Of a stretch of 64,000 nucleotides of DNA, positions 1 through 22,617 are shown one piece after another. The notes under the pieces are model-generated. The model was not told where the DNA came from. It searched no databases and saw only the letters and a program-made list of their open reading frames with translations. Position 1 is the stretch's first letter. Every line of letters starts with the position of its first letter. A program made the translations under genes and the position numbers. Source of the stretch: Glandiceps talaboti (lineage: Eukaryota > Hemichordata > Enteropneusta > Spengelidae); contig NC_135565.1 of NCBI RefSeq assembly GCF_964340395.1, positions 15,431,709 through 15,495,708 on the forward strand, read 5' to 3'.

Positions 1-6
1 TTTCAA

Positions 7-3000
7 ATGGTGACTGCAAACAGCAAAGAGGCGTGTGCAAGTGTAGATTCCAAGATAAAGAAAGCAAGAAAACAAGTTGGACAAGAGATGTACTCATACA
101 AAGAAAATAGCAACGAGCATTTCCTGTTGTGGTGTGGTCTTCAAACTGATTACACAGAATGGATCTCTTCCCTGAGTGACATTCAACATGGTGACCATCT
201 TATAATCAAGGGTTATGGTAATTTACATGACCATCATGTTCTAGTAACAGATGATTGTAATACTCTATCATCCAATCACGTGAATTCTGTCCACTACACA
301 CCTGGTGAGTTGGTACATATATTAACAGCTTGTAGTAAATCCCAGCCAATCAACACGCTCAACGTCATTCACTACACACAGGGTGAAGTAGATGAAGAAG
401 CTATCCAACTAAGGCCTGGTGAAAGTGACAAGGTCTTCCGGTTTAAACACGGTGCATACAGTTCATCAGATATTTCACAGTGGATAGTGAAAGCCAGAGG
501 ACACATTGGAAAGAAGAAATATGCAGTTGCTAAAAACAACTGCCAACATTTCATTGAGTGGTGTATGACTGATAGTCAAGAGGAACGCATCTTTGAGTTG
601 AGTGCTGTGAAAAAGGGAGATCATCTTATTCTACGTAACCATGGCTTTAATCACAATCACCACTATTTGGCCACCGAAGACGGCACAAATCAGCACAATA
701 TATGGATGATCCATTACTCGGGTTGTAAGACGTCAAGAAAAGCTCGAATTATTGAAGAAAACGTGCAACTCAATGCTTATAAGATGAACGTCTTCCGGCG
801 AATAAGCAGTGATACATTCATAGATGACGTCATCACTGATGTTGATGATGTCATTCGTAAAGCAAGAGGTCTGCTGGGAGAGAGTGTGTATTCCGAGGAA
901 ATGAATAGTTGTGAACATTTTGTACTTTGGTGCAAGAGAAGAACTTCCTATCGTGAGCGAATTGATGACGTAAGCAATATCAAAATGGGTGACCATATAA
1001 TCACACAAAAAGGGTCACATGAGCACCACTCACTGGCTTCTGAAGATGGTTGTCAAGGTAACACATTGAGTGTTATACACTATCGCACCGTAAAGCGAGT
1101 AAGTAAAGTCTCACATGAGCAGATCACGCTTAACCCACGAAACGAAAGAATATTTCGTCAAATTGATTACAATGATGGGAACAATAATACAACAGTTGCT
1201 GATAAAGAAAGTGTCATCAATAAAGCAAAAAAGTATGAAGGCCAAAAGAAATACCATCCAACAAACAACAGATGTAAACATTTTGTGAACTGGTGTAAAT
1301 ACAGCACGATTGATGGAGAACGTTTGACCAGTATCCTAGATGTCAGAAAGGGGGATCACCTTGTTTGTCAGAGGTATGGACCACTACGTGACCATCATGT
1401 ACTGGCTATAGAAGACGGAAAGGTTACAAATAATGTTCAAGTGATGCATTTCTCAGCCATGGATACCAAAGTGGCTGTCAACAAGATTGAAGTGCGTCCT
1501 GGGCCTGCAGACCAAGTCACACAAAATAAACTCAACGTTATTCATTATCATGGAGGTAAAGTCACTGAAGACAACATAGATCTTAACTTTGAAACGGACA
1601 AGATCTTTCGGTTATTTGATGATGAATGCGATGAATTATACAGCTACACAGAAGGTGTGATTAAAAAGGCACGAAGTCAACTTGGTCAGGAAAGGTATTC
1701 CAGCGATAGTAATAACTCTGAGCATTTTGTTAATTGGTGCAGAACTAGAACTGGTTACAGAGAACGTATTACAAATATTAATAACATCATTAAGGGTGAT
1801 CACCTGATTCTTAGGAAATATCGTCGGCTGCATGACCATCATGTATTGGCAGTAGCAAATGGCAAGTACAACAAAATAGTTCATGTCATTCACTACACTG
1901 GTGGGAGAGTTGCTGAAGAACAAATGAAGTTGAGTCCAGAAGAGGATGTAATATTTAGAGTTATAGAAGAAGAAGAAAATGAGGATGATGGCGACAATGG
2001 GGATGATTACAATGATGACAATGATTATGAAGATGATGATAGTGGTGATGGTAGTGAGGGGGAGGAGGAGGAGGAGGAAGGAGATGGGGAAGATGTAATG
2101 GAAGGAGGCAGAGATGCAGAAAGAGAAGAAAGTTGGGAAGAGGAAGAACAGAAAATAGAAACGTTGAAAGTAGGAGATGATTGTGAAAGTTCGAAAAACA
2201 GCAAAGAGATGATCCGTAAAGGAGGAAAGCAATCAAATTATATCACAGGAAACAGACTGTATAAGACCATGCAGGAGGATGACACAGACAGCTTGACTGA
2301 TGATATTAACGGAGGTGACAACCAAAGAAATACAGTGTATCTGGATAAAGTGGTAAACAAGGCAAGAAAACAGGTTGGAGAAAGTCAATATTTCTCAGAT
2401 AGTAACAACAATTGTGAAGATTTCGTGAAATGGTGCATGGCTATCACTGGCCACAGACAACGTGTTCACCAGCTAACAGATATCAAAGAAGGTGATCATG
2501 TGGTAATGAAAAACCGATCCCATTATCACCACATGCTAGCCACTGAATCTGGCGCTTTAGGTGACAAACTCAATGTCATCCACTTCACACGCTGCAGGCA
2601 ATTCAGAGGGAAGGTAATGGAAGAGACGATAGCTTTGAACCCATCAAAAGAAGCTATATTCCGAGTTGTGGACGACTATGAAAATATTGGTAGTGATCTA
2701 AACAAAAGCAAAGACATGATACGTAAAGCAAGAAGTCAGCTCGGATTGAAAGAATATTCATCCAAGGAAAATAGTTGCAAACACTTCTTAGAATGGTGCC
2801 AAGAAGGAATACCTCTTGTAGAGCTGGTATGTAATGTTTCTGAAATCCAAAGGGGAGACCACTGTATGACCAAACCTATCAGAGGTTGCCATTACCACCA
2901 TATGTTGGCTGTTGAAGATGGACGCGAAGATGACATACTTCATGTAATTCACTTAACATGCAATGATGGAGACCAAACTGGTTTGCCACCTTTCCAGGTT

Positions 3001-3879
3001 GTTGAGGAAGACATTTCCATCCTGGCCCAGAAATCACTTCTGTTCCGCATTTCATACACAGGGCACTACAATGCTGAGGAAGCAATAAAACATGCAAGAC
3101 AACGACTGGGTGAAAGAGTAAACCAAGATAATGACATCAATTGTGAAAAGTTCGTAACTCATTGCAAAGGGCGAGGAGATCCAAGTGAGCCATTAACTGA
3201 CCAGTTCACACGACAGCTCACAATTGAGATTGCAAACCAGAGTTTGCCACTAAGTTCGTCAGGCATCAGTTACCTAGCTCTACAAAGGATAACGGTGCGG
3301 TCAATCAGTCGAATGTTTTCACGTTCAACAGCTCGTACACTGTCTCAATCACTTGACGGCATCAGGGCTCTTGCTGCTTTCACAGCCATTACCACAGAAA
3401 GCATTTTCTTAGCCCATGACATGACTAGATTGAGAAGAACATCAAACAAAGTCCGACTGTCAAATAAAGAATGGAGAGATGTAAGCGTCCAGAAATGGAA
3501 GATGGGCGGGACCTATGCTGGTGCAGTAGTTGGCCCCGTTGGTGGGTTCATCGCTGGAAGTATTCTTATTCCACTACCAATCTTGGGTGGGGCAATCGGT
3601 GGTCTTCTAGGAGGCATTTTTGGAAGGCAAGTTGGAGGAAGGGTTGCAGAGAGATTTGGTCGTCTCAGTTACAAACCTCGTATTTACAGACATTTGAGGC
3701 AATTTAATGTGAGCAAAGGTCGCATGAGAAAACGAAAGAACAGCAGTAAAAAGGCACCAGGGAAACGACCAAGATGTACAAGTGGGAAAGTTGTGAGAAG
3801 AAGAAAGGGTAAACAGAAAACCAGTACATTACTTGTGAGGAGGAAATCTCAAGAAGTACAACCAGCTGTGAATGATTAA
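7..3879 (+). CDS. Multi-LRAT-domain protein 1 (5' partial)
   Basis: An uninterrupted frame of 1290 residues made of tandem LRAT/H-box-NC (NlpC/P60-like thiol acyltransferase) domains. Each unit begins with a GDH motif, has an HHxLA motif and a VIHY motif, and ends with NCEHFVxWC. Seven complete units have GDH at about residues 62, 205, 328, 449, 597, 829 and 950; before them is only the C-terminal half of another unit (NSNEHF near residue 36), so the real start is probably upstream of the window although an ATG lies at 7. The putative nucleophile Cys is present in units 1, 2, 3, 5, 6 and 7 but is Ser in unit 4 (NNSEHF) and Asn in the leading half unit. Unit 5 contains a strongly acidic linker (about residues 658-760). 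The tail (about 1167-1212) is a glycine-zipper hydrophobic segment followed by a basic end. LRAT-family enzymes move acyl groups between lipids at membranes; activity here is inferred. Confidence 0.85.
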   Translation: MVTANSKEACASVDSKIKKARKQVGQEMYSYKENSNEHFLLWCGLQTDYTEWISSLSDIQHGDHLIIKGYGNLHDHHVLVTDDCNTLSSNHVNSVHYTPGELVHILTACSKSQPINTLNVIHYTQGEVDEEAIQLRPGESDKVFRFKHGAYSSSDISQWIVKARGHIGKKKYAVAKNNCQHFIEWCMTDSQEERIFELSAVKKGDHLILRNHGFNHNHHYLATEDGTNQHNIWMIHYSGCKTSRKARIIEENVQLNAYKMNVFRRISSDTFIDDVITDVDDVIRKARGLLGESVYSEEMNSCEHFVLWCKRRTSYRERIDDVSNIKMGDHIITQKGSHEHHSLASEDGCQGNTLSVIHYRTVKRVSKVSHEQITLNPRNERIFRQIDYNDGNNNTTVADKESVINKAKKYEGQKKYHPTNNRCKHFVNWCKYSTIDGERLTSILDVRKGDHLVCQRYGPLRDHHVLAIEDGKVTNNVQVMHFSAMDTKVAVNKIEVRPGPADQVTQNKLNVIHYHGGKVTEDNIDLNFETDKIFRLFDDECDELYSYTEGVIKKARSQLGQERYSSDSNNSEHFVNWCRTRTGYRERITNINNIIKGDHLILRKYRRLHDHHVLAVANGKYNKIVHVIHYTGGRVAEEQMKLSPEEDVIFRVIEEEENEDDGDNGDDYNDDNDYEDDDSGDGSEGEEEEEEGDGEDVMEGGRDAEREESWEEEEQKIETLKVGDDCESSKNSKEMIRKGGKQSNYITGNRLYKTMQEDDTDSLTDDINGGDNQRNTVYLDKVVNKARKQVGESQYFSDSNNNCEDFVKWCMAITGHRQRVHQLTDIKEGDHVVMKNRSHYHHMLATESGALGDKLNVIHFTRCRQFRGKVMEETIALNPSKEAIFRVVDDYENIGSDLNKSKDMIRKARSQLGLKEYSSKENSCKHFLEWCQEGIPLVELVCNVSEIQRGDHCMTKPIRGCHYHHMLAVEDGREDDILHVIHLTCNDGDQTGLPPFQVVEEDISILAQKSLLFRISYTGHYNAEEAIKHARQRLGERVNQDNDINCEKFVTHCKGRGDPSEPLTDQFTRQLTIEIANQSLPLSSSGISYLALQRITVRSISRMFSRSTARTLSQSLDGIRALAAFTAITTESIFLAHDMTRLRRTSNKVRLSNKEWRDVSVQKWKMGGTYAGAVVGPVGGFIAGSILIPLPILGGAIGGLLGGIFGRQVGGRVAERFGRLSYKPRIYRHLRQFNVSKGRMRKRKNSSKKAPGKRPRCTSGKVVRRRKGKQKTSTLLVRRKSQEVQPAVND

Positions 3880-4444
3880 TACAAAATGCAGTGCCAAGAT
3901 ATACTTGATAGCACTTGTCTTTCTCAGTGATAATTTTAGTACAACACAATCATGATGGTGAAGGAGTTAAGTACATGTAATAGATATGTATCCTCTAATG
4001 CTGGCAAACAGCGACAGTCAAGTACAGAGCCTTAAGTGTATGTGACACAGTGTGAGCGACAAAGATTACCGAGTAAAAAGAGTTATACTGAGCACTCTTC
4101 ATAACGTCCCCATTGGGCAAACCACGTCTCCTATATATAGTAGAACACTGGCAGGGTGACGGACAACTTTTGATAGTTCTATTCATCATATAGCGTCTGT
4201 TAACAACAACAGTCAAGTGCAGAAAACGTTTCAAGCAGTTCGTGACATATATGTTGGACATGGACACCTGCAGCTGCAGTAAGACAAAGAAATTAATTCC
4301 GCACTTTGACAATTGCAATTGCTAAAATTCCATTACTGCATATCAATATTTCTATTTGAGACTTTACCAACGGCAATTAGCATAATATAATCATAGAATA
4401 CATTACAATATCCTTTAATTAGCCTGTCTACGCCACTGATGTGT

Positions 4445-4508
4445 TACTCTGATAGCTGTCGTATTCTCACAAGACTACAAATAGGAGAATACGAGAGCTA
4501 TCAGAGTA
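4445..4508. repeat. Short inverted repeat (24-base arms)
   Basis: Arms at 4445-4468 and 4485-4508 are reverse complements with one mismatch, separated by 16 bases. It could be a tiny foldback element or an RNA hairpin in a 3' untranslated region. Confidence 0.7.
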
Positions 4509-5954
4509 CAGATCAGCACCACGGAATGACATCCTTAATAAAAAAATCTGGCCATACCAATACTTTAATAGTGAAATTATCTCAATGACAATTCTTCTGA
4601 TGAATATTCGAAATATCTTGCGAGATGTGATATCATTTAACTTTGCAATAGCTACTACAGTAACAAATGCTACTCCAGCACCTAATGCAACACCCAGAAA
4701 TTCAACTGATATTTTAACATGAATAATCCAAACACTCGATTTGTTGCTATGGAAGAGCAAATTGCTTTTCCCCAATTTTTTATGCTAAGAAAAACAAACA
4801 ACACTTTCCTGACTTGTAAAGAAGTATTGTATACTGAATACAAATAATGAAATATATGATGTTGCTCGTCAACCATGCCCATATATGGCAGTAGAGTGAT
4901 CAAGCTTATAGTACACAAATTACCATGATGATTGCCAGTTAGAAAATAAACAATTGAAGCCATTAAAATCATCAAGTCCATATGTAATGTTTACAGAAGG
5001 AGCCTGCTTGTATTGAACTGTACAAGCAGCAATGTGTTATGGGTAAAGGATCCTGTTGTGTGTGTGTTGTGTTTCTGTCATTGCTATATAGTTTTAGGTT
5101 AACATATGTCTATCTTTATGTCAAAAACGTGTCCATGAGTGAAACACCAAACCAACATCATTCCACTGTAAAATACAGAATTAAACAAGCATGTCTTCTT
5201 AATTTTATTGACTAACAAATTTATTGTCAAAAAATATCATCCATCCCCTACCAACTCACATCGACAAGCAATTCCAGACATATTTGTCTTCAAAATTTCA
5301 ATGTAAACATCTTTGTAATGTGATTAAATATAAGGTCATTCATAATCAGATTTAGATTTTGGTAATAGAAAAATATATAGGACACAAATGACAGCTGGAG
5401 GACTGTTGTGGATGATAACTCGCAATAAACCAGATCCATACATTTCAAATTTCACTACAACCTCAATGATATGAAATTAATATATAATTATATATCTATG
5501 ACCTGTATATTTCGATACATGTATGGGATAATAGTATTTATACTTCCTGAATATCTGTACACATAGAAGTATAGAAATTAAGTCTTTCAACAAAAGAAAA
5601 AATATACGGAATATCATGAATAAAGAGCTTGATGAAATAGCTGCTGAAGAGTCTGTAAAGTGTAAGGTATGCCATGATGGACGCCCTCAGTCATCAACCA
5701 ACCCCTTTCAAGTCTGTCTCAATCTGTACCTATGCTGGCATCTTCCAGCCAACTCTGGTTTCAGTCAATCAGGTATAGTTCTGTGACTGAGGGTGTTAAC
5801 ATGACCATGATGCCACATTTGTCGCTCATTTATAGCCATGTTGCTGTCAATGATATCAAAATAAATTTCCACCAAATCTGGTAACTTATCAAATTCAAAC
5901 AATTGAGAAATATCTTCATGACAACAATTGTTCTAATCACCTGTCGTAGACATT

Positions 5955-6085
5955 TAGATATTACTCCCCAGTATTTTTCTTCACTCATCCAAGGGGAAAA
6001 TATGAGTGACCTAAGGGGCCTTGTAACTACAAGTCGCAAGAGGAGTAGTGGCAAACCATTAGGTCATGAGTATTTTCTGTAAAGT
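5955..6085. repeat. Interspersed repeat family R1, copy 1
   Basis: A stretch with the recurring phrases CCCCAGTATTTTTCTTCA, AAATATGAGTGACCTAAG and TAGGTCATGAGTATTTTC. Related copies lie at about 12730-12865 and 52700-52815. Both ends contain complementary words (TATTTTTCTTCACTCAT against ATGAGTATTTTC), suggesting a non-autonomous foldback-type element. Confidence 0.55.
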
Positions 6086-6146
6086 GCAGAACTGAATCAT
6101 CTTGGGCCATTTAGTTTCCTACTGTACTAAATGCCATTACAAAGTA

Positions 6147-17752
<11,606 letters not shown>

Positions 17753-17772
17753 ATTCACTAGCCAGCAGCCAG

Positions 17773-17785
17773 TAGTTATATATAG
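17773..17785 (-). promoter_or_regulatory. Possible TATA box upstream of CYP4
   Basis: GCTATATATAACT on the minus strand lies about 25 bases before the exon-1 ATG. Initiation 25-30 bases downstream would leave almost no leader, so either the leader is very short or another promoter is used. The same word is kept in the duplicated copy near 31090, which is expected from recent duplication and is not independent support. Confidence 0.3.
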
Positions 17786-18261
17786 CACTTGACGAACCTT
17801 AGTATAAACAGACAGACCTAGACCGTAGACGTCCTACGAAGCTTCGCGCTGTTTACGTTAGCCAAGGGTAGGTCAACGTTCAGCGTTTCGGATATCTTCC
17901 AGACGACCGCAAGCGGGCGGGCTTCGAGCAGAATTTTCTGTAGGAGATGGACTGAGGCGAGTCAGCCCGAGCCATGAACATTCTTATCGTATGAAAGAAA
18001 GGAGAACTTGAAATATTTTGCTCTTGATTTGCAGTTTTTGGAACCAAATAATTTAGGCTGGGGTTAGAATTTACGGAGGGGGGGGGGTGAAGGGGAAAAA
18101 ATATTTTGGTCAAAATGTTTTTCGTACCCCCCCCCCCCCCCAGTGCTCTCAAAGAATTCCAATACTTCTGCCCGGATGCAGTTTACAGTGAATGATATCT
18201 TGTCCATTACAGCATATAGGTTAGATGCTATAAACATACAATGGGTGGTTCAACATCAAAT

Positions 18262-18520
18262 GTTACACATATAGTTGCCCCAAAAGGGAATTTGCAAACC
18301 CACCATGTTGAATGTTGCATCATGGGAAATATAATAAACACTAATGAATTGGTATTGTAAACAATACTGTTACATTGTTTGCAACCACAAACGATCAATT
18401 CATAGTACCTGACCATTGTTGGATGTTTATTTTATTGGTAGCTCCAGATTATAACCACATATAATCCCATAGTCCTTTGCGTCTGAGCATGCTCAGTCTA
18501 GATTGCAAGTTCCTATTGCA
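18262..18520 (+). repeat. Interspersed repeat family R3, copy 1
   Basis: A roughly 260-base segment including the words TTGAATGTTGCATCATGGGAAAT, AATTGGTATTGTAAACAATACTG, GACCATTGTTGG and CTGAGCATGCTCAG. Its duplicate is at about 31596-31860 and an independent, reverse-oriented copy sits at about 63195-63450 in a TTC17 intron, which shows that it is a dispersed element. Confidence 0.65.
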
Positions 18521-19539
18521 ATGTGCGTGTATTGCCGTCAATGCATTAATCACATTATAAATATAACGTTCTAAAAAAACGTCGTCTGTCACAGGGAAAA
18601 TCATTGTATCGAAAACACAAAAACAGTAACTTTATCTTTTAATACAGAACTATTGAAATGTTCTATGGAACACTAGTGAGTAAAATGTGGATTCACATTT
18701 ATGTCTGACACAATGTTTGTACCGTCTATGACTGATGCTGTGTTCTTGTTGTATTTCATATTGCATATGACTACACAAGGAAAGGTCTAGTCTTGTAACG
18801 AGACCTCAAAATCACATTTGAAAGGGTGCCGAGCATAGCTAAATTAAAGTGTACATGCAAAGTGTTGAAATCGATATATTTACTCTATTGACAATCTATG
18901 AATCTCTTTTCGATATGCCAATAAGAACTATCGATCAACGTATAGTAGGGAATTATACTCAGCAAGAGGTGCACACGAAATCACTGTATAGGGACACGAC
19001 CAGAATAAAACTTCAAGCTGATTTATTAGCTGACACCGGCTGGTATACCACTTCAATACAGATCTCGGGAGATTTAAAATCTTAGAATCTCCCCAACAAG
19101 CCCCAAGCTACCATCCATCTCTCCAGCCATATCTCTCTATAAAGCTACAATAGTTATCCTATCTTATAGCCCAGAAAAAGGGCGTCTCTCGATATGCAAA
19201 GCATATTAAAATCACAAGACAATTTTTATTCTAAATCAGCATCCGGTGTCATGAGACGTTTCAAACATCCGACGTCTCTAGAGTTGAAAGCTTATTCAAT
19301 GGTTCCCTTTGTTTCAAGCCCAGCACTCTAACTTGAACTTGACACTATCACTAACAAAAGCTATAGATTAGGTTTTTAGGCACTTATTGTTCTCGCTACT
19401 AATAGCTTTTTCCATTGTTTCGTTCAATTGTATTCTTTTGTTATTCTCGTGTCTTTGTACCTGATTGGAATGTTCTCTTTTGTAGTTATAATTGTGTGTT
19501 GGTTTTGCTAAAGTGCTTGGCTAAAAGACAATAGGAGCC

Positions 19540-20060
19540 ATTATATCGATGTTTGGCCATAGCTCGTTGAATCCTTTTCTTGTTGAAGACTGTAAATATA
19601 TGAGATTTTGCAAAATCTGTAACACAACTATGGTAGAGGACGAATATCACTTTCTCGTAATATGCCCACTTTATAACAATTTAAGAATCCAATACTTGCC
19701 ATGTGATATGTTTTTAGAACCAAATTACTTTAAGTTTACTAAGATTATGAGATCAACCGATTCAAATATTTTGCTTAAACTCTGCAGTTTTGTTCATAAA
19801 GCAATCAGGCTTAGAGATAAGGTGTGTTTGACGTGATTGCTTCCATTATCATTTGATTGTATCATAGACGTTGGTGTAGGGTCTATGATTATATATATCG
19901 ATTTTCAGTGAAGTTCTCTCAGAGCGATTGTATTTTCAGAGTCTTTCAAATTGTATTTATCTTTTCAACTGTTTTTGATAATACCACTTTTTTTCTGATG
20001 CATCCACCTTTGCATTTGGGCCGGTGGCCGTGAAACGCAAATAAAACCTATATATACTTT
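19540..20060 (+). mobile_element. 5'-truncated LINE (3' end only)
   Basis: A 95-residue frame at 19549-19836 carries the C-terminal zinc-knuckle-like pattern CKICNTTMVEDEYHFLVICP, common at the C-terminus of LINE polyproteins. It is followed by a 3' untranslated stretch with the hairpin-like phrase GGGCCGGTGGCC and AATAAA near 20040, as in non-LTR retrotransposon tails. The reverse transcriptase domain is absent. Confidence 0.65.
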
Positions 20061-22617
20061 CATGTCAAAATCGTTACATTCTAGTTTTAAAATTGTAAAT
20101 ATATCTTCATATCAAAATTGTAAGTAACACTCCTTTCATTTCAAGCAAAACGTCCCGGTTTGCAGTGACAGTAATACAATTATATATGTAACACTCCTTT
20201 CATTTCAAGTCTTAGCCTATACCATCACCAAGCAAGTACAAAAAAATTGAAAATTGAAAGTTTGTAAAAACAAAATGTCTGAAAATAGAATACAGTAAAA
20301 ATTTAAAATGTATAAAATGAAACTCACTTAAGTATACCATCACCATAATACAATAAGTCTTGTGAAAAATTAGAAGAAAAAATTCAATAAAGACTTGAGT
20401 AATTATATATTTACATGGACGTCCTAAAAATGGCCTCGTTTGGCTTTCATCATATACATTATCAAAAAAAATGTGGCCTCCTTCGGCTTTCATCGTTTAC
20501 ATTATCAATTAGGGAGCTGAACGGACATAATCATAGACAGATTTATCACTGTCTGAACTCACGTTGAACCCGCTCATGATCATATCGTAAAAAGTCCCTT
20601 CATCGACACTAGTGTCTCTATCATTACTTGTATCTTGCGATCCCTTGTCGCTTATCAAACTTAACTCAATACTCTCTTTGTTATTACTTATTTTCCTTAA
20701 GTTAGTGGACGCTCACGACTCTACATCTCTTTGATGTGATTTACCTAAACCTGTAGGGATTTGCGCGCTTGCCGTGGACGAATGTCCAATACTAAACTTA
20801 TATAGGTCTGCTGGACGGAGTGCTTTCTTATGTATTAATCCTATCCAATTGCTGTACGCCTATTGAAAGAAGATCGTGGAGAAGACAGCGATTTGTTATT
20901 TTATTATTCGCCAATCATCTATACCCTAATATAAAGGATGAAGATCCTAATCACACAAACACACATCACATTCTTTCGCATTTATACATAGAGCTCGAGC
21001 TCCAGGACGTTTACTTTCGCACTCATTCATTATAGTGACTTGTCACTCATACACAGGATTTTCTTCTTCCTTTTAAGTTATTAAGGTATATTGAATTTTT
21101 ATTTGAATAACGCAGCTACCGTTGCCTTGCCAGTAATCTTAACAGGATTACGCTTAAGGTATTCTTTAATACTTCTATTTAAATTATTTTCAATCTCCCA
21201 ACTATCGTGTTTTGCTGAATAACCCTTCCATTTAACTAAATATTATATTATTACATTTGTAACGGCCTTTTTACTGATTGTATCGCTATTAATTAGACAA
21301 AGAACTCCCGATCTCCTGGTTATTCACAGAATCAACACCCTACCTCAATGTATCTATTGAATATATTTTCCGAAACAAAGGGCAACAAAACACTTTAACT
21401 TCACTATCTTTAACCTAAAATAAAATTATGGAACATTCCTGTAGTTCCTTCTAAAATCAGACCACTCCTTGGGTCATCTCGACTATAAATCGACCTCTCT
21501 TTGGGTCATTAAAACTTATAATTCCTTTACATTAAAACGAGACAGCTGCAACGTTATCGTATTTTCTTCATCTTTAACTTAGTCAAACATTTTCTCTAGA
21601 ACGCTTCAATAGACTATACATTCTGTGAATGACAGTGATCAAATGTTGTCACCCTAATTATAATTTATTATTTCTGGCCGAAAGTGTATCCTTTCTAAAT
21701 CTGTCTATATCTCAAAAATTTTTAGACGTAATTTTGTTCTTCTGAGTTTAACTTAATCTTAAATAAATTAATTTAAGTCCTAGTAACTGAAGATTGGTTC
21801 GTTTAACCATGGAGGGTCCCTTATATCTCCATGGTTTAACAAGTCCACATCTTATTACCAACACGCATGTTTTCATAGATACCGTCTATTATTTAAAATA
21901 TAAATTCCTATCAGTGTAACTATAGCGAATATATTCATCCATTCAAAGACAATGAGAAACTTCAAATCGACCACTCCTAGGTCATTTTAACTTAACACTG
22001 GCCATCGTCTGGGCCTAAAATATCACATCGACCATCTCTTGGTCATCTTACTTACACAATGTGTATTGCTATCAATCTCATACTCACATTATAAATGGAA
22101 AGTTCTAAAAACGTCTATCATTTGGAAAAGAGGTACTCAGTTAGCACATGTAAACATGACTTATGTAAAAAAAAATAGAAAAAGAAAAAAAAAGACATAT
22201 CATACCAGTGATAAAAATATACGTAGAGTCTGTTTCCTATAATAGTAGCAATCACGATTATTAGTTTACAGCTAACATACTAGCATCTAATGCAGCTCCA
22301 AATTTGTGGGTACACTTTACACGTGTTACTAAGGGTTTGACTCAGTCACATCCAAAGGACACGTAGAATTGTTTGTAATATTATACAATTGTACATTGTG
22401 AGATAATAGCTATGTTATGTTCCATTGAATGGTTTCTTGTTATTTGTGAACATAGGAAATAGTATGTGTGTGTGTGTGTGGGGGGGGGGGGTTCTTTCTT
22501 TTGACAGTACTGGTTACAGGGTTACAGCAGTTCGTCACTGGGAATCATCATGACAATATATATTCAGTTCAGACACATTTGTCAAGGTGTAGAATTAAGT
22601 TCTTGTCTTGAGTTGTT

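Larger units (their letters stand above)
3880..6146. other. Intergenic region between LRAT-1 and CYP4
   Basis: No supported coding region. It is AT-rich and contains one short perfect-looking hairpin at 4445-4508, a small palindromic segment near 5680-5800 (arms reading CGCCCTCAGTCA and TGACTGAGGGTG), and one copy of a roughly 130-base interspersed repeat at about 5955-6085. The two flanking genes point toward each other, so this holds both 3' untranslated regions. Confidence 0.6.
17753..22617. other. Non-coding interval between CYP4 and LRAT-2
   Basis: No host gene supported. About 17753-18835 matches 31060-32165 in the right unit and contains G-rich and C-rich homopolymer runs (18078, 18127). 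About 18836-22056 is absent from the right unit and so is either an insertion here or a loss there; its only recognisable content is a LINE 3' end at 19540-20060. The rest (20060-22056) is AT-rich with phrases such as GACCACTCCTTGGGTCAT repeated near 21462, 21495, 21970 and 22030, whose origin I cannot identify. Confidence 0.6.
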
